Below, piece by piece: positions 49,860 through 63,257 of a DNA stretch of 64,000 bases. Under the pieces are notes generated by a model that saw nothing but the letters and a program-made list of their open reading frames with translations, made no database searches and was not told where the DNA came from. Source of the stretch: Lingula anatina. Lineage: Eukaryota > Brachiopoda > Lingulata > Lingulida > Lingulidae. Each line of letters opens with the position of its first letter. Position 1 is the first letter of the stretch. The position numbers were made by a program, and so were the translations under genes. The stretch covers positions 44,997 through 108,996 of the forward strand of contig NW_019775606.1 of NCBI RefSeq assembly GCF_001039355.2, given 5' to 3'.

Positions 49860-52800
49860 CGGTCAAAGTTACTACATTTTATTTTATTATATAAAAATCT
49901 TTGATCTAATTAACTTTTTAACCCCCCTGGCTAAGGGCCTGCTTACACAATACAAGTCCTTACCTGCAGTCTCTTCAACTGCAGTCCTAGCAGTGCATTG
50001 GTGCTGTTCTTCTCCTCCAGAGTGTCTGTCAACTCCTTGATCCTAGCCTCCAAGTGGACCTTCTCCTCGTTACTACGCTCGCCCTGCATGCGATTAATAC
50101 GCCTGTCAAGCTGCTGCAGGTTGAAATCCTGGTTGTATATGATCTCCTGTTGCTTCAGAGAGTCGTGATCCAGCTTGGCGACTTTGCTGTTCAGGTTACG
50201 AATGGCAGCCTGGCTGCCCTGGATCTCCGCCTCTGTGTCTCTTTCACTCCTCTTGGCATCAAAGAGCTCCTGGGATTTCTTGTAGTGCAGCTCACGCAGT
50301 CGTTTGAGCTCTGTGTCCATTTCTTTCTGTCGGCGCTCTTCTTCCTGCATGATCTCGTCCATGCGCGCAGCACGCTCCTCTGCACTAAGCTCCGACTCCG
50401 TTACGATTTTCAGTTTCTCCTGCAGCTGTTCTCGCATTTCCAGGGCTTCTTCAAGTCTGAAAATTAAACAAAAATCAATGACCAAAGAGCGACCTAGTTA
50501 TAAATCAGAAACTGACTTCCAATTAAGAAGAAAAAAATCACCTGTAGAAATATTCTGATAATTTTCATTCCTCAAATAAATATTTCTTGTTGAGTTAAAA
50601 ATCAATTGAAAAACACAATCTTTATGTTTTTTGGTTCATTATACAGATTAAAGAATATAGTCATATTTTTCAAATATTGCCAATTTCTAACTTCAAAGAA
50701 AAAAATCAATTCAGGTATTACTTATAATTTTATACATAATTCATCATCTATTATTCTTTTCTTCAAAATAGGAGTAATTTTCTATTCAGGAAAAAATATT
50801 GTACAGTCTGGTCAATTAATTTTAATGCTCTATAGGCAATAATTGAAGGCATTTTGTCAGTTACACATTAAAAAGAATTATCATTTAGAGAATACTGTGT
50901 TAACAAATACCACATGATTTTTTTTAACTTTTGAAAAATTTTTTGAAAAAAAAAAAAATGAATAAGCAAATCATGCCGAACCATGGCAGTACTTACTTCT
51001 TGGTCCTGTCAATGACGTCTTTTTTCAGCTGTGTCACCTGTCCCCTGGCGCCCTCTAGGTCTGTGGCTGTCCTGTCCACTGTGCGTTTCAGGGCATCCAA
51101 CTAAAACAAGAACACAATAAAGTTTGGAAAAATGTTCCTCAAATATCTCATTAATTGTCATCAAATGTCTGACTTTATAGGTAAATTAAAATAAATCTTA
51201 TCCAATATAGACATTAAATGCAATTATTATAGTCTTTCACATGAACTAGTTTCTTACTATATAAATCTGCTGGCACTAGTTCAAACATCTCTCAAAAGGG
51301 GGCACCCCCTGGAGGCTATACTGATATAGTCCAAAATATGACATGAAGATTTTACTACATTTTATCACAATTAAAAATCAAAACTACCTCATCTGAGAAC
51401 CTGATCCTCTCAGCATCGGCTTCCTGGTAGTCTATTCTGTTCTTTGCAGCGAGACGTTCAGCCACAGATATTTTCTTCTCCAGTTCTTTGTTGTTCTCTA
51501 TCTCATTGTCCAGAAACTGCTGCTTCTCCTTGATCAGCTCTTCTCTGTTTCTCACCTCGGCTTTCACTTTGGCCAAAGCCTACAAATTATGAAAATAAAA
51601 GATAATAATAAAAAACATGAATAAAAAAATAAATAAACAAATAAATAAAAATAAATATATAAGGTCACTGCAATTAAATGAGTATTGCTATAATTTACAT
51701 ACAATTATATCTAGTAAGACAACAATGGAAATTATTTGAAAATTTGACAAAGAATTTCTCAGTGACTGACATAGGATATGATTTTCATTCTGGAATTATT
51801 TTTTGTTTCACTGCACCTTATTACAACTAAGCTAGCTTCAAATGATTTTATATTATATATTATAGTATTTCTCATATGTTTATATCATCACCTGAGCCAA
51901 CAGATCCATCTCTTTGTCCCTCTTCTGCATTTGGTCAATGGTGTTCTCCCACTGCCGTATGAGATCTTGACGCTCAGCGTGCGCTTTACGAAACTCCTCG
52001 GCTGTCTTGTCCAGCTCTATCTGTGCAGTAAGTGTCTCCGTGGTCTCGTGGTCCAGCTTGTGCCTGTGGTCCATAGCCTCATCTGTGAGGTGCTCCATTC
52101 TCAGTGATAATTCCTGCACAACACGTGATATTGTATATTCACTCATATAATTTGTTCAAAATTGGTTAAAATAACAAATATAATTTCTTAGTAGATCTAA
52201 ACTTGAAAAAAAAAAAAATTACAGGCAACTTTTTTTATATGTAAGACAGCAATATTAAAAACAAATCATCAAAAAAAAATGCATTCATCCATTAAAAGTA
52301 CACATTACTATCTGTAATTAAAAAAGGTGTCACATAATGTTAATAAAACTACAAATTCCCAACAGTACCGAACTTTGACCTTACTTTGATTTTGGCCTCA
52401 TCTTGTCTGGAGTACTTTGAGATGGTCATGGCATCCTCATCTTTGCGTGCTGACTCCTCTAACCAGGCTTCAAGGGCCTGCTGATCCCAATTCATCTGAG
52501 ATTTCAGCTCCTCTAATTTCTGGGTCTGCTTGAAGATGTTGTTCTGGAAAATACAAAACCAGTTATACTTGCTGTAGGTAATTAGACAAAAAATATACTT
52601 GTCAACAGAAAATGATGTATAAGATTGCAAACTTTTATTTGTATCTTAAACATATAGGCATATTGTACAACTTCTGTATATTTCTAAAAAAAACTGTGAA
52701 AAAAGAAAAATTGGCACCTCTATAAATTCACAAATTTTAGTTGTAACAAAAATGTTACAATGAATCAGAAATTAATTCTAATCAATTTTAATGTTTGACA

Positions 52801-53821
52801 ATCCAATGAATCACAAGTAGTGGAAAATTCACATAAGATATGGGAAAAAAATCATGTCACTAAGCACTTTCAATACCTCATATATATTCTTCTGCTCTTT
52901 TAAGTTTTCATATTCTCTCTCCAACCTTTGAATTTCCTGCTTCAGTCTCCCCATTTCTCTCTGGGCTATTTTGCTCATGTGATCTTCAGTTTCAGTCTCT
53001 CTATTTCTGGCATTCAGGAGACCCTACCAGAGACAGAATATGCAGTTTCAATTTATTTAGAAACCATGAACATTGCATAGAATAAGTTTTTTTACTGATG
53101 AAATTAGATTTTGTGCAACATGTATTAACTTGAAATATTCCATGACACATTTTTGCTTATTTTTTTTAAATTAAAAAACACCAGAAAATCTGTAACTAGT
53201 AAGACATTATTTCCATGAAATCACTTCTCTATTTCCACAAGATCTTGCTGGGCATATATACAGTACCTGGGTGTGGTGCAACTCTTGTCTAACATTCTTC
53301 AGGTGCTCTGACATAGCATGCACTCTGTCATCATTGTCATTCAGCTCATTCTTGGAAGCAACAATAGCCTTCTGTTTCTTGTTTATCTAAAGAAGATAAA
53401 AACAAATGTATTAGCTTTTTACCTTGTCAGATGATTTACAATTGTAATTTTATAGACAAATGAAAGGTGTCGTTGCCTGATACATGCGTTATGGATTTGA
53501 AATGCTGTCACTGAGTAATTATGAAACGGATAAAAAGGCACATTAAATTAGAAATAATCCACCAACCCCTCATTTACTTGAAGAAGGTAATCGTGTTTAC
53601 ATCAAAATATACACAGCAATCGATCTTCCAAAGTCTCTCTCCCTACCAATATACTTTAAGTCGCTTAAAAATTGCTGTACATTCTCTAATCAAAAATGGT
53701 ACCTTTAAATGACATATTTTTCAACTGAACTTACCTCATCTTCGAGGTACTTGTTTTCTGCATTTGCCACGGGCACTGCAAAGCCCTCATCCCAATCCAT
53801 TTCACTAAGAATGCTGCTCAT
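45404..53821 (-). CDS. CCDC39: CCDC39, axonemal 96-nm ruler coiled-coil protein
   Basis: Nineteen exons join in frame (928 codons; about 941 in human, as I recall): 53821-53735, 53386-53267, 53023-52877, 52543-52385, 52113-51892, 51579-51388, 51100-50997, 50456-49964, 49731-49639, 49487-49371, 49090-48951, 48480-48405, 48230-48071, 47718-47612, 47288-47148, 46933-46871, 46559-46443, 46112-45929, 45468-45404. Diagnostic segments are [20 protein letters not shown] at the start, [45 protein letters not shown] and [16 protein letters not shown]. Nearly all of it is heptad coiled coil; the tail is Ser/Arg-rich and ends [10 protein letters not shown]. With CCDC40 it sets the spacing of inner dynein arms and radial spokes in motile cilia. 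Exon 49731-49639 stops at a single N with no donor, so a few residues are missing from the assembly. Confidence 0.93.
46349..46410. repeat. (CA)n microsatellite
   Basis: About 60 bp of CA dinucleotides beginning some 30 bp downstream of the donor of CCDC39 exon 46559-46443. Confidence 0.95.
49820..49857. repeat. Poly-A run
   Basis: Nearly 40 consecutive A in a CCDC39 intron. Others of 20 or more are at 61020, 62488 and 63231. Confidence 0.95.
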
Positions 53822-54290
53822 TTTGGTCGTCTTGTTAATGTTTACCTCTCGTTTGTACTTATATTTCTAAATGCCGTTAATCCTTCTAACGTCTTATATT
53901 AGTAATCCCGGGTAGCGCTCTTTCTATTGGCGCATTAACGGATATATCATATAATTAAATTAAGTACTTCTATATTTTCCCATCTAGTAAAACGCAAGAC
54001 TCAAATGTGCATAGTACACTGCTGAATGAAAGAATCCAATAGTTTGCTGTGGATACCAAGCCCCGGATGTTGCTACGGGATCTCGCGAGATAACATAGGC
54101 CTTGCTTTAAAATCTGTTTTTATTTTCCAACATAACATCTAATTAGATATATGGAATAAACCCCTCTATCTTGACTTTCCATTTGGTGTATTTACGCCTG
54201 GTATAACGAAGAAAATTAAAATAAAAATAATTAAAATATAAAAAGCTTAGGTCACGTGATATGCGAGAACCTTTTATGTCACGTGACTGT
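53822..54290 (-). promoter_or_regulatory. CCDC39 promoter region
   Basis: Upstream of the CCDC39 ATG lie a CCAAT box (CGCCAATAG, near 53924-53932), a perfect palindrome TCTCGCGAGA (54081-54090) of the kind found at CpG-type animal promoters, and GTTGCTAC (about 54069-54076), an RFX X-box half-site as used in ciliary genes. Further out are two CACGTG E-boxes, one as the full palindrome GTCACGTGAC (54278-54287). The start site is not seen. The E-boxes may serve a gene on the other strand. Confidence 0.45.
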
Positions 54291-54430
54291 CATGTGCAAA
54301 ACGTTTCAGTTGTACGAAGAAGCTAAATGTCGTTAAAAGTGCATGGTGAAACTGTTGTCTTGTAAATAAAAGGTAAACGGAGTTTAAATTATCATTAGTT
54401 TATCTTTATTTCCTTTAGGCTAGTGCAGGA

Positions 54431-57400
54431 GCTGGTTATTTCGTATTAAAATGTTAAACTTTTCAGTTTTTCTAGTTATTATGGATTGAAAGAATACCCC
54501 CCCCCCCCCGTACTTGCACATACATGTATACAACTAAGCTGAGGCACTACACCCTTAGTGTACTCGTACAGCATGCATGACAATTAAAACCTGGGTTCTT
54601 AAAAACACATCATCATAAAATAAAACGTAGCCACCAATTTATTAAATGCATATAGGGGAACTATTGGTGCAAATGATGCATTCGTTTACTGAATATACAT
54701 GTACATGTACTGGGTACTGTGTATAATTGTGTTATAATTTCAAAGATCATTGGGTTCTCCCATTTATATGCACATGTGCATATATGCTACACCGGTAGTA
54801 AGGTTCATATTTGTACAAAACCTTAAGATTTTCTTCATGTAGAGCCAGTGATGTACGGGTAGAGCTTACTTGTATGGGGTTGGGATGAAATACTGGGTAT
54901 ACGGCACGCCTTGTTAAGGTCCACTAAATGCATGTGATGAAATCACTCATTTACATATTATGTTTATAATTGTAATCAGTCAGCATATTATCATTCACCT
55001 TACTTCAGTCTTGAATGAATATTTATCATCCTCTGTATAGGTATACCTGATAAGTAGAACTGATATAACTTAAAAGTAGCTAGAAGCCCTCAATTGTTAT
55101 CTATTGCATTGCAATTAGTATTTAAATGAGTTGCTGCCACTGTGGCATGCAGATAGATTCTCTGGAGATAATGTGTATAAAGGCTGAATGCTTGGACTTA
55201 ATAAAGGACTTTTAGACTTGGAACTGAATATGTGAGTCTGTGGTGATATTCCCTCTCCCATGCATCAGTGACAAGTAAAATATTAGAAGAACCTGGGTAG
55301 GGTGGAATATGGACCCCTACAGCCTGAGCACAACGCTGAATATAATCACTCAGTTTGCAATATTTTGGATTTCATGAAAATAAAACACACTTGTATCAAG
55401 AGAGATTAACACAGCTTTTTTTTCCCCTCTTTTAGCCATTTTTCCCATTTAAGCCAAAACATATAAATATCACGTGAAAAATAACAACAACAAGAATTAA
55501 TGCTCGTTCATTTATTAAAACCCAACAACCATAATCTATACATACAGTACTGTATTAACTCAGTAACATACGGTATTATATTTATATACAAATACTATAA
55601 CAGCTATATAATAATTATCTTATGTTCAAAACAGGGGAACCACAAGAGCTCAAGCCTGCTTGCAATTTGGGTTTAACAAAAAGTGTTCAAGTCTGAAATT
55701 CAGAAATAAGATGACTTGAAAGTGCATATACATGTTTCTGTGGATGACACCAAGCACCTTCTGAATAAAGGATTTGTTTAGTTTCAGGCCTTAAAGCTTA
55801 AACACTGATAGTTCACATGATTTTGCTCTTCTCACAAGAGCAACATGTAGGGGAAACATGATCTGGGAAACACCAGTAGGTGCTTACCTATATTGTGACC
55901 ATTCATTGGCCTTCTAAAGGAATGAACAAGATATTGTTCAGATTAATATAGATCAATATAATTATCACATAATATACTTTTAATGAGGTGTTTAATTTTT
56001 TTCTTTTTTTCATCTCAAATATAATCATCTCAGTAGACTATTAAAACTAAATATGCAGTTTTTCTATTCTATAGTAAGAATGTTCCTCACCATAGTGTTC
56101 AATTACAGCTTGCCATTTTCCTAATTATTTTTTTTACATAACTGTAATATTATTATCCTTATAACAAATTATGCAAGAATAAAGTTTTCATTGTTAAATA
56201 TATGTACAATGCAGAGCTGATCCAATTTCTTGCATGTACTAGTATCTAAAATCTAACAATTTTGACTCCTTTCTTCGTACAATTATACCATAAGTTATAC
56301 ACCCGTTCCTTATATAAGCACTTAAGCAACAGCTCATAAAAAAACTTCTGAATAACAATTAAACAAACCTAATATTCAACCACTAATTTCTCCTACAGGG
56401 TACAGTAAAAGCTTGAAAATTTCATCGCTGAAAAATTAATTTATAATAAATTTGATTATAAAACAATAGGCATATTGTAATGGTTTCTCTCAGAACTGTA
56501 CTTTGTCAATAAATAATAATTGCATTTAGAATATCTAACCATCTATATCCATAATTTTGATACCTCTGATGAAATACTAATTGACATTATAGTGATTACG
56601 ATAAGCCAAAATCAGGTCATCACTTAAATGTACACACCATGGGTGTGACTCTGTTTTAGTCTTCTTTACAATTCTGGAAACATTAAAAATTGCTTAATCA
56701 TATATATTATATAAAGCATTATGCTTATTAGATAGCTGCAATATGCTACATACATTCATCTTGGGTTTATCTAAGACATAGTTTCAACCTATATTACTGA
56801 TCTTTAACAAAGCAGCCGCCTGTAATCACATCCCTTAAAATAGTTTGTGTTGATGAAAGGACCCACTGCAAATCCAAATAATCATCTGAATAACAGTGAC
56901 ATAAAACACACATAAAAGTTAATTAAAATGATTGCAACAACTGTATAAAACAGCAATCCACTGTATTTAGTTAATATATGATATATGAGATACATGATAA
57001 TAAACATTATCCTGATGGACATTTCCTTGTAGAACAAAACGTCAAACCATTTCTTCTGGCTTTGTCGCAATTGTTCTGTGGCTCTGATTGAAGGAATTTA
57101 AACCCGTCATCTCATCTTTTATCACTGTATATATAAAATGTCTACTATTAATTCATTAAAAACAACAAACCTCATGATTGTCAAGAGTACAAAAAACAAC
57201 ACAAAAATGAGACGATGTTAGTACTGAAAACCTGCACTCTGAAATATATATCATGAGACTATAAAAAACTGTTTCTTAGTGGCATATGTACCCTTAGTCT
57301 CAAACTGTGGCACACCATTCTGCCAAATGGGTGTGGTTTTTTTGTTAAATCATAAGCCCCTCCCCCTAAAAAAAAAAAAAAAAAAAGCTGATGAAACATC

Positions 57401-59087
57401 ATGGCATAGTTTTGCCCTGGTTTGTTGTATAATATATTCTCTTCTTTTGACCCCATGGCAGTCCATAGCAATAATAACACACTGACTGCTATTCAGCACA
57501 TGCAAAGGTACAAAGTTAAGAATCCAGGTGTTGACCATGCAGCAAGTTCACCCTGTAGTTATTATAACATAATGAATGCATCTAAAACTAAAAAGCCTGA
57601 TTATATTTTAAAATGATTTTTTTGACAAAGATAGAAAATCTTAGTATATATCATAGAATATATCATAAAAAAAATTAGTTCATAAGGCTCAACACCTTGT
57701 AAATAAGGTTTCCAAAAGCAACATACATACCTTGAATATATAGCAAATATCTAATGTAGAGTTTAAAAATAATTTCTAGACACTTTGAAAGGCATTCTAT
57801 TTAACACATTGATTTTATCTATCACCTGAATCAATGACACCATGTTAAAAGGCATAAAAAAATTACAAGATATAGTTTGGTTAAGGAACCATTTTGAAAA
57901 AAATTCTACATTTGCTTTTGAGCAGAAATCTCACATTATGGCTGTGCTTAACAAATTGCACCTCACGTAATACATGGACAAAATTACATTATTATGTCCA
58001 AGCCTAAAACAACTTTTGTCAATTATGACAAAAGAACATCTTATATTTCTTTTGTGTTTATAACAGTTTACTTAAAGGTACATACGAACCGAGCATCGGT
58101 GGAGCGTGGATTCCCAGTAACACATGTAAACCACTTCTACTAGATTCTTATATGATTCAAATAAATTTGACATGCCAAGGGATAAACTGAATAGATCACT
58201 CGATCAGCCATAAAAGACCTTTAGATTGCTCCTTTCTTTAAATTTATGGTTGTAAATTTAACCTACTTTCGTGACCTACTTTCCTGCCCCATTGACATAC
58301 AGCTTAGAATGCCAGCAGAAAAATCCGTTCAAACATCATTTTCGGATAAAATTAAACAATGTTTTTTGGCAATTCTCTTAGTTATACTACTTGAAACTAT
58401 ATGCTGGCATTTGGTTGGTTTTTGTGACAAAAAGTTGACTTTGTATGCATCTTTAAACAAATGTATTATACTTCATTTTTTCATTTTTTTTTTCATTTTT
58501 TGTGTTTGTACCAGAGACGGTCACAGTTGAACTAATGAAACTTTTACCCTTGCGAATGTAATAACATTTTTTTCCATTGTAACATATGACATCATCTTTT
58601 CATTTTGTGATATTCACTATATCATTCATGCATTTTTACTTCTTGGAGAAGTTCAGAAATTCTATGGCATCATCAAAATATTTTGATGCTATAAACCAAA
58701 TAATTTAATTCGTAACACTTTATAATTCTCTTTACCTGTTTCTTAAACATTTTACATCGACTTCTTATAATAATAATAATAATAATAATAATATTTTTTA
58801 AAGTCTAAAATCCAATCAAGTTCAGTAGACGTTACAAAATATGTATATCAAACTTGGTTGCATAACCTCTTTGTTTAATCCATACTTGCCCTGATATTTA
58901 AAGCTGTACCTTCCTATATAATATGTATATCGTCAAACCAAACCGTGTTTATTAACATACACATATACGTATATTCACAGGCTTGTGTTAAATTTTTTCA
59001 TCCACTACTGTGATTTTGACTTCATCCCCAACATTTTGCTGCTGATCTACGACTCCACTTGAAATCGTCTCCATTCATGATGACTAG
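54431..59087. other. AT-rich region without a supported gene
   Basis: About 4.6 kb of low-GC DNA with short homopolymers, C and TAA runs and no exon, transposon end or RNA gene that I can support on either strand. The part next to 59088 may be the 3' untranslated region of the following gene. Confidence 0.5.
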
Positions 59088-61689
59088 TTACACCTTTGGG
59101 TCGTCCATTGCTCCTTTGCGCTGTAGTTTCCTCATCCTTCGCCTTTTCTCAGCCATTGGTTTCGTCTTGCCATTGTCAGTTTCTGAGCTGCTGTCTTCTA
59201 TATCCACCTAAATATATAAAAAAATATTTCATCACTCTCACAACTTTTTTTTAAACATTTATATATTTCAAACAAATAGCCATTATAGTTATAGTATTTA
59301 AATGGTTAAAAAGCAGACATCTTTTTGTCAATTCTTTTGATGTTTACATCATAGTTTTGTTTAATAATACAAACTCTTTTCATTAATTATTCTTCCTTAT
59401 CACTACTGCACATTATAATATAAAATAAATTTGATCACCCTTATATTTAAAAATTAAACATAATATTACCTCACTATGCAAAAGTAAACAACTGATATGA
59501 ACATGATTTTAAAATGTCTTGTACAGTGATGTGCCTCTGGGCAATTTGATTTTCCACAAACTTTTAATTTTCTATCAATTTTCAATCATTAGCCAGATAG
59601 TTAGACATTTAGTTTTCTGCTTTGAAAATAGAAGTTGTATGTATAGTTGTAACACAGAATGAACATCTTATATATTTTATTTATATTTCAGAACCTAAAT
59701 TGCTCATACAGAGTGCATTTCCAGTGCTTGCCCAGGCCCTATTTTCTGTAGCAATGCCCCTGGTGTTTGCCTGACTTTTACCTTGGTTTCTTGGCCTCTT
59801 TTGATGAGGGCGGTGTCAGTGGCACTCTTAGTCAACATAGGCTCAGTTTCACTGGCATCTTTTTTGGGCAGCTCCACCATCTCTGTTTCTTCAGGAAAAG
59901 TGTCCTGTGCTTCCTCGCTTTCCCCCCGGCCCAGATCAAACATCGCTGAATCTTTGGGTGTGTCTCCTAAGCTATACGCTTTTTGTACTCTCCGCGTCTT
60001 GGCTCTCTCTGCACGCACATCGGCCTCACGTTCTGCCTCTGAAAATGGGACCTTGGCTTCCCCATTTCCCTTAGGTTTTTCTCCCTTTGTGTCCTCTGTC
60101 TCAGACTCTTCTGACTCTTCAATTGCCTCCATGTGGTGTGACCTCTCTGGAGGTAAAGTGACACGTTTTCTCTCGTCATGGACTCCGTCCACGACCTCTT
60201 TTTCAGGACTTGGCTCACTATGCTGCCTGCGTAGTTTTGCTGTGAAAGCTGCTTGTCTGGCTGCTCCTGGAAAATTGTAAGTATACAACGTAAACACTGA
60301 GAGAGAGAGAGAGAGAATGCTTAACATGCACGTACAACCATATCTTACAACCTGGCACAAGCAATCTTAGCAAATTTAACAAAGCCCCTTTATATCCATT
60401 AATCATCCACCACAATCTCATCTCGGGCACCTATCACAATCACATTATTGCACAACTGCCACACTCACATTCTAGGACATCTGCTACAATCACATTCTGG
60501 CACAACTACCACATTTGCCACAATCACATTCTGCCACATCTACAACAATCACATTTCAGGACATCTGCCACAATCACATTCTGGCACATCTACTGCAATC
60601 CAATTCTGGCATATCTACGATAATCACAATCAAGCACCTCTACCACAATCTGCATACCATACCATACTACTTACCCTTTACAGATCTTGGTAGAAGTGGT
60701 GATCCACTGGGAGAGAAAGAGACACTCATGGCTCTCCTGTAGCGGTTCTGTCTCAACTGCTTCTCATGTAGCTGGTGGACCAAGTCTTGAGAGTCCTCCC
60801 TGACTAGATTCTTATTGGCTTTGGCATGGAGCTACAATAGTAAAGACTAGCTGTGAAAAAATGCACTTCAATATCTCTCCCTTTCTTTTTTTAATGTCAG
60901 GAATTTTCTAAACAGGTGCACAATATGAGAATATTTAAACAAAAATGATTAATGAGGATAACATATGCAACTTATGGTAAAATTCGACCTGCATGGACAA
61001 AATTGGGGACATGATTAAAAAAAAAAAAAAAAAAAAAAAACTGAATGAATCAGCTAAAATAATGTTATGTAATACCTATATTTCTAAATCTAATTGAATA
61101 TCTCATAGAGAGGATGTAGCATTCATGACAGTCTTGGTTATAATCTTTTGGAAAAATATTATAATGGATTTGTTGATATGTTTCAGTTATAAACTGTGTA
61201 TAAATGCACCACAATATCTTACCGCTCTTGATGGAGCTTTTACTAACATCTTCCGCAAGTCTGATGGTTTGGGATTCGGAATAAACTTTGCAGAAGCAGA
61301 AGTAGACAATCTTCGTCTAGGACTACCTATGAATGAAGAAATATCACAAAGGAAAGTTATCGGAATAAACTTTGCAGAAGCAGAAGTAGACAATCTTCGT
61401 CTAGGACTACCTATGGATGAAGAAATATCACCAAGGAAAGTTATTTGTATGTTATTATGAGGAGAGTATTATTAATTTATTAATTCATTTGTATCTAATG
61501 ATCGATGATGATCGTTAAAAGTAAAGAAAACAGATATACCTCATTGACATTTCATGTAAGGAAAAAAATCGTAAATTACCTGGAAACACAGTGTCTGGGG
61601 CATTACGCAGGAGATCTGGATGTTCCAACATGGCGGCATTTTCCAATATATCCTCATAGTCATCAGAGGCATTGGAGGCAATTGTAGCA
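59088..61689 (-). CDS. C-terminal part of an unidentified basic, serine-rich protein
   Basis: Five exons join in frame to a stop (348 residues): 61689-61580, 61326-61223 (or 61410-61223), 60831-60675, 60266-59710, 59207-59088. Order of segments: acidic DDYEDILENAAML, then GSPRRRLSTSASAKFIP, then LRKMLVKAPSRA, then LVHQLHEKQLRQNRYRRAMS with phosphosite-like SFSPSGSPLLP. A long charged, low-complexity part follows (EESEESETEDTK, ERAKTRRVQKAYSLGD). The end is SSSETDNGK and RRRMRKLQRKGAMDDPKV. No catalytic motif or membrane segment is seen, and it reads like a cytosolic tail or scaffold. The first exon begins mid-codon, so the gene continues right, probably beyond the window. I do not recognise the family. 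Confidence 0.7.
61277..61445 (-). repeat. 84-bp tandem duplication across a splice acceptor
   Basis: Two near-identical 84-bp units (61277-61360 and 61361-61445) each contain, on the coding strand, the intron end with its TAG acceptor and the first codons of the exon (GSPRRRLSTSASAKFIP). Because 84 is a multiple of three and the strand stays open, either acceptor keeps the frame. Confidence 0.88.
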
Positions 61690-63224
61690 CTGAAATGGTG
61701 GAAGATTGTGTTAGGTGTGATAGGTTGTCTCACCCAACACATTGTCAACAAGGGTTGGTTGCAGTGCTGGTTCAACTCATCTGACATACTGACCATAGTA
61801 ATCCGGAACAGCACATATTTATAATAAATTTCAGGATAACAAATAGAAAATAATCTCACTGTTTTGCTATCTGTGAAACAAGCTTTTGTACATTATCCAA
61901 GTTAAGTTTTAAACATGCTCATCTTGGTTGACATAGGTGTGAAGATAGTCTTATGACTAAATTTTGATTAAAATTTGGAAAATTATGTTTGCTAATGAAA
62001 TACAATAATGGGTCAACATCAATCCTTTGTTAAATGCTGTATTTTGATGATGGTATGACAATGAGAATTAACAAAAGAATATAATTTAATCAGTAGTGTA
62101 CAAATTTCTTTAACAGTAAGGTCTCGTCAACAAAAAATTCAATTTCATTTTTTCATTACACTGGCAAGTACCAAGAAATGAATTAAAGAAACATGCCCAT
62201 ATTACTGATGCCTACTTTGTATAAAATATCACAATAAACTTTATAAATAAAGTACGCCTTTACAGATTACAATATCATTATATCATATTAATTTACAGAT
62301 AATTTTCTTTATTATAATTTGGAACTTAGATATGTTAAATTGGAAGAAAATAATGACTTTAAGTAGAGGGAAAAAATACAGTGGGTTATGGTTGGCACTG
62401 TGCAAACACGAGATGAACTTTACCACAAAGTTATTTTTTAAAAATGAACCATTTTGCAACAATTTCAATAATGGCTTTAAAGTTGGAAAAAAAAAAAAAA
62501 AAAAAAAAACATGGGCCAGATGCACAAATATCACCTTCCTATTCAGTATGTGCTTGTACAATCAGAACATTCTCAACAAACACAATGGGTCATGCACAGC
62601 TAACGCAATGGTGACCTGATTACACAATCTGGAGAAGATGCAGATTTCTCACCTACCACACTGAGATAACCTGACCATGCACAGCCTACACCATGATTGC
62701 ATTAAGAATCAGACAGAGCTTATTTTCAGTTTTATTTTCTTACTAAAATTCAAGATACATGCACTTCACATCATGCATCATTTATTGACGTTAACTTTTA
62801 AGTTGGATAATATTGCTTGTTTATGTTATGATTGAACATTTTCAATGAGAAAACCACCTGTTAAAGATTAAAAACATTAAAATTAAATGGTTTGGTATAG
62901 GTCGAGTTATTGGACAGAGCTTCAGAGGCATCAGGTGAGTAAATTTGATAAATTAGTAGTATATGTATAGGTTCACATTAAAATCAAACTGGCTGAAATG
63001 ACTTGTTATCAGCTTTTGATCAAATCCCTAAAAAAAAACCAATATCATTTAGATAGGTTTTCCCTAAAGTCTTAGACTACATTAGTTTGAGTTACTGTCC
63101 AAAGGGGTGGTCATAGGAAAGGGAGGTGGGCAGTTAAAGGATGAATGTAACAGAACTCACCAAACTGCCGCAGATGATCTGCAATCACCAAATATTTAAT
63201 CACAGTTTTCAAAAGTAAACAATT

Positions 63225-63257
<33 letters not shown>

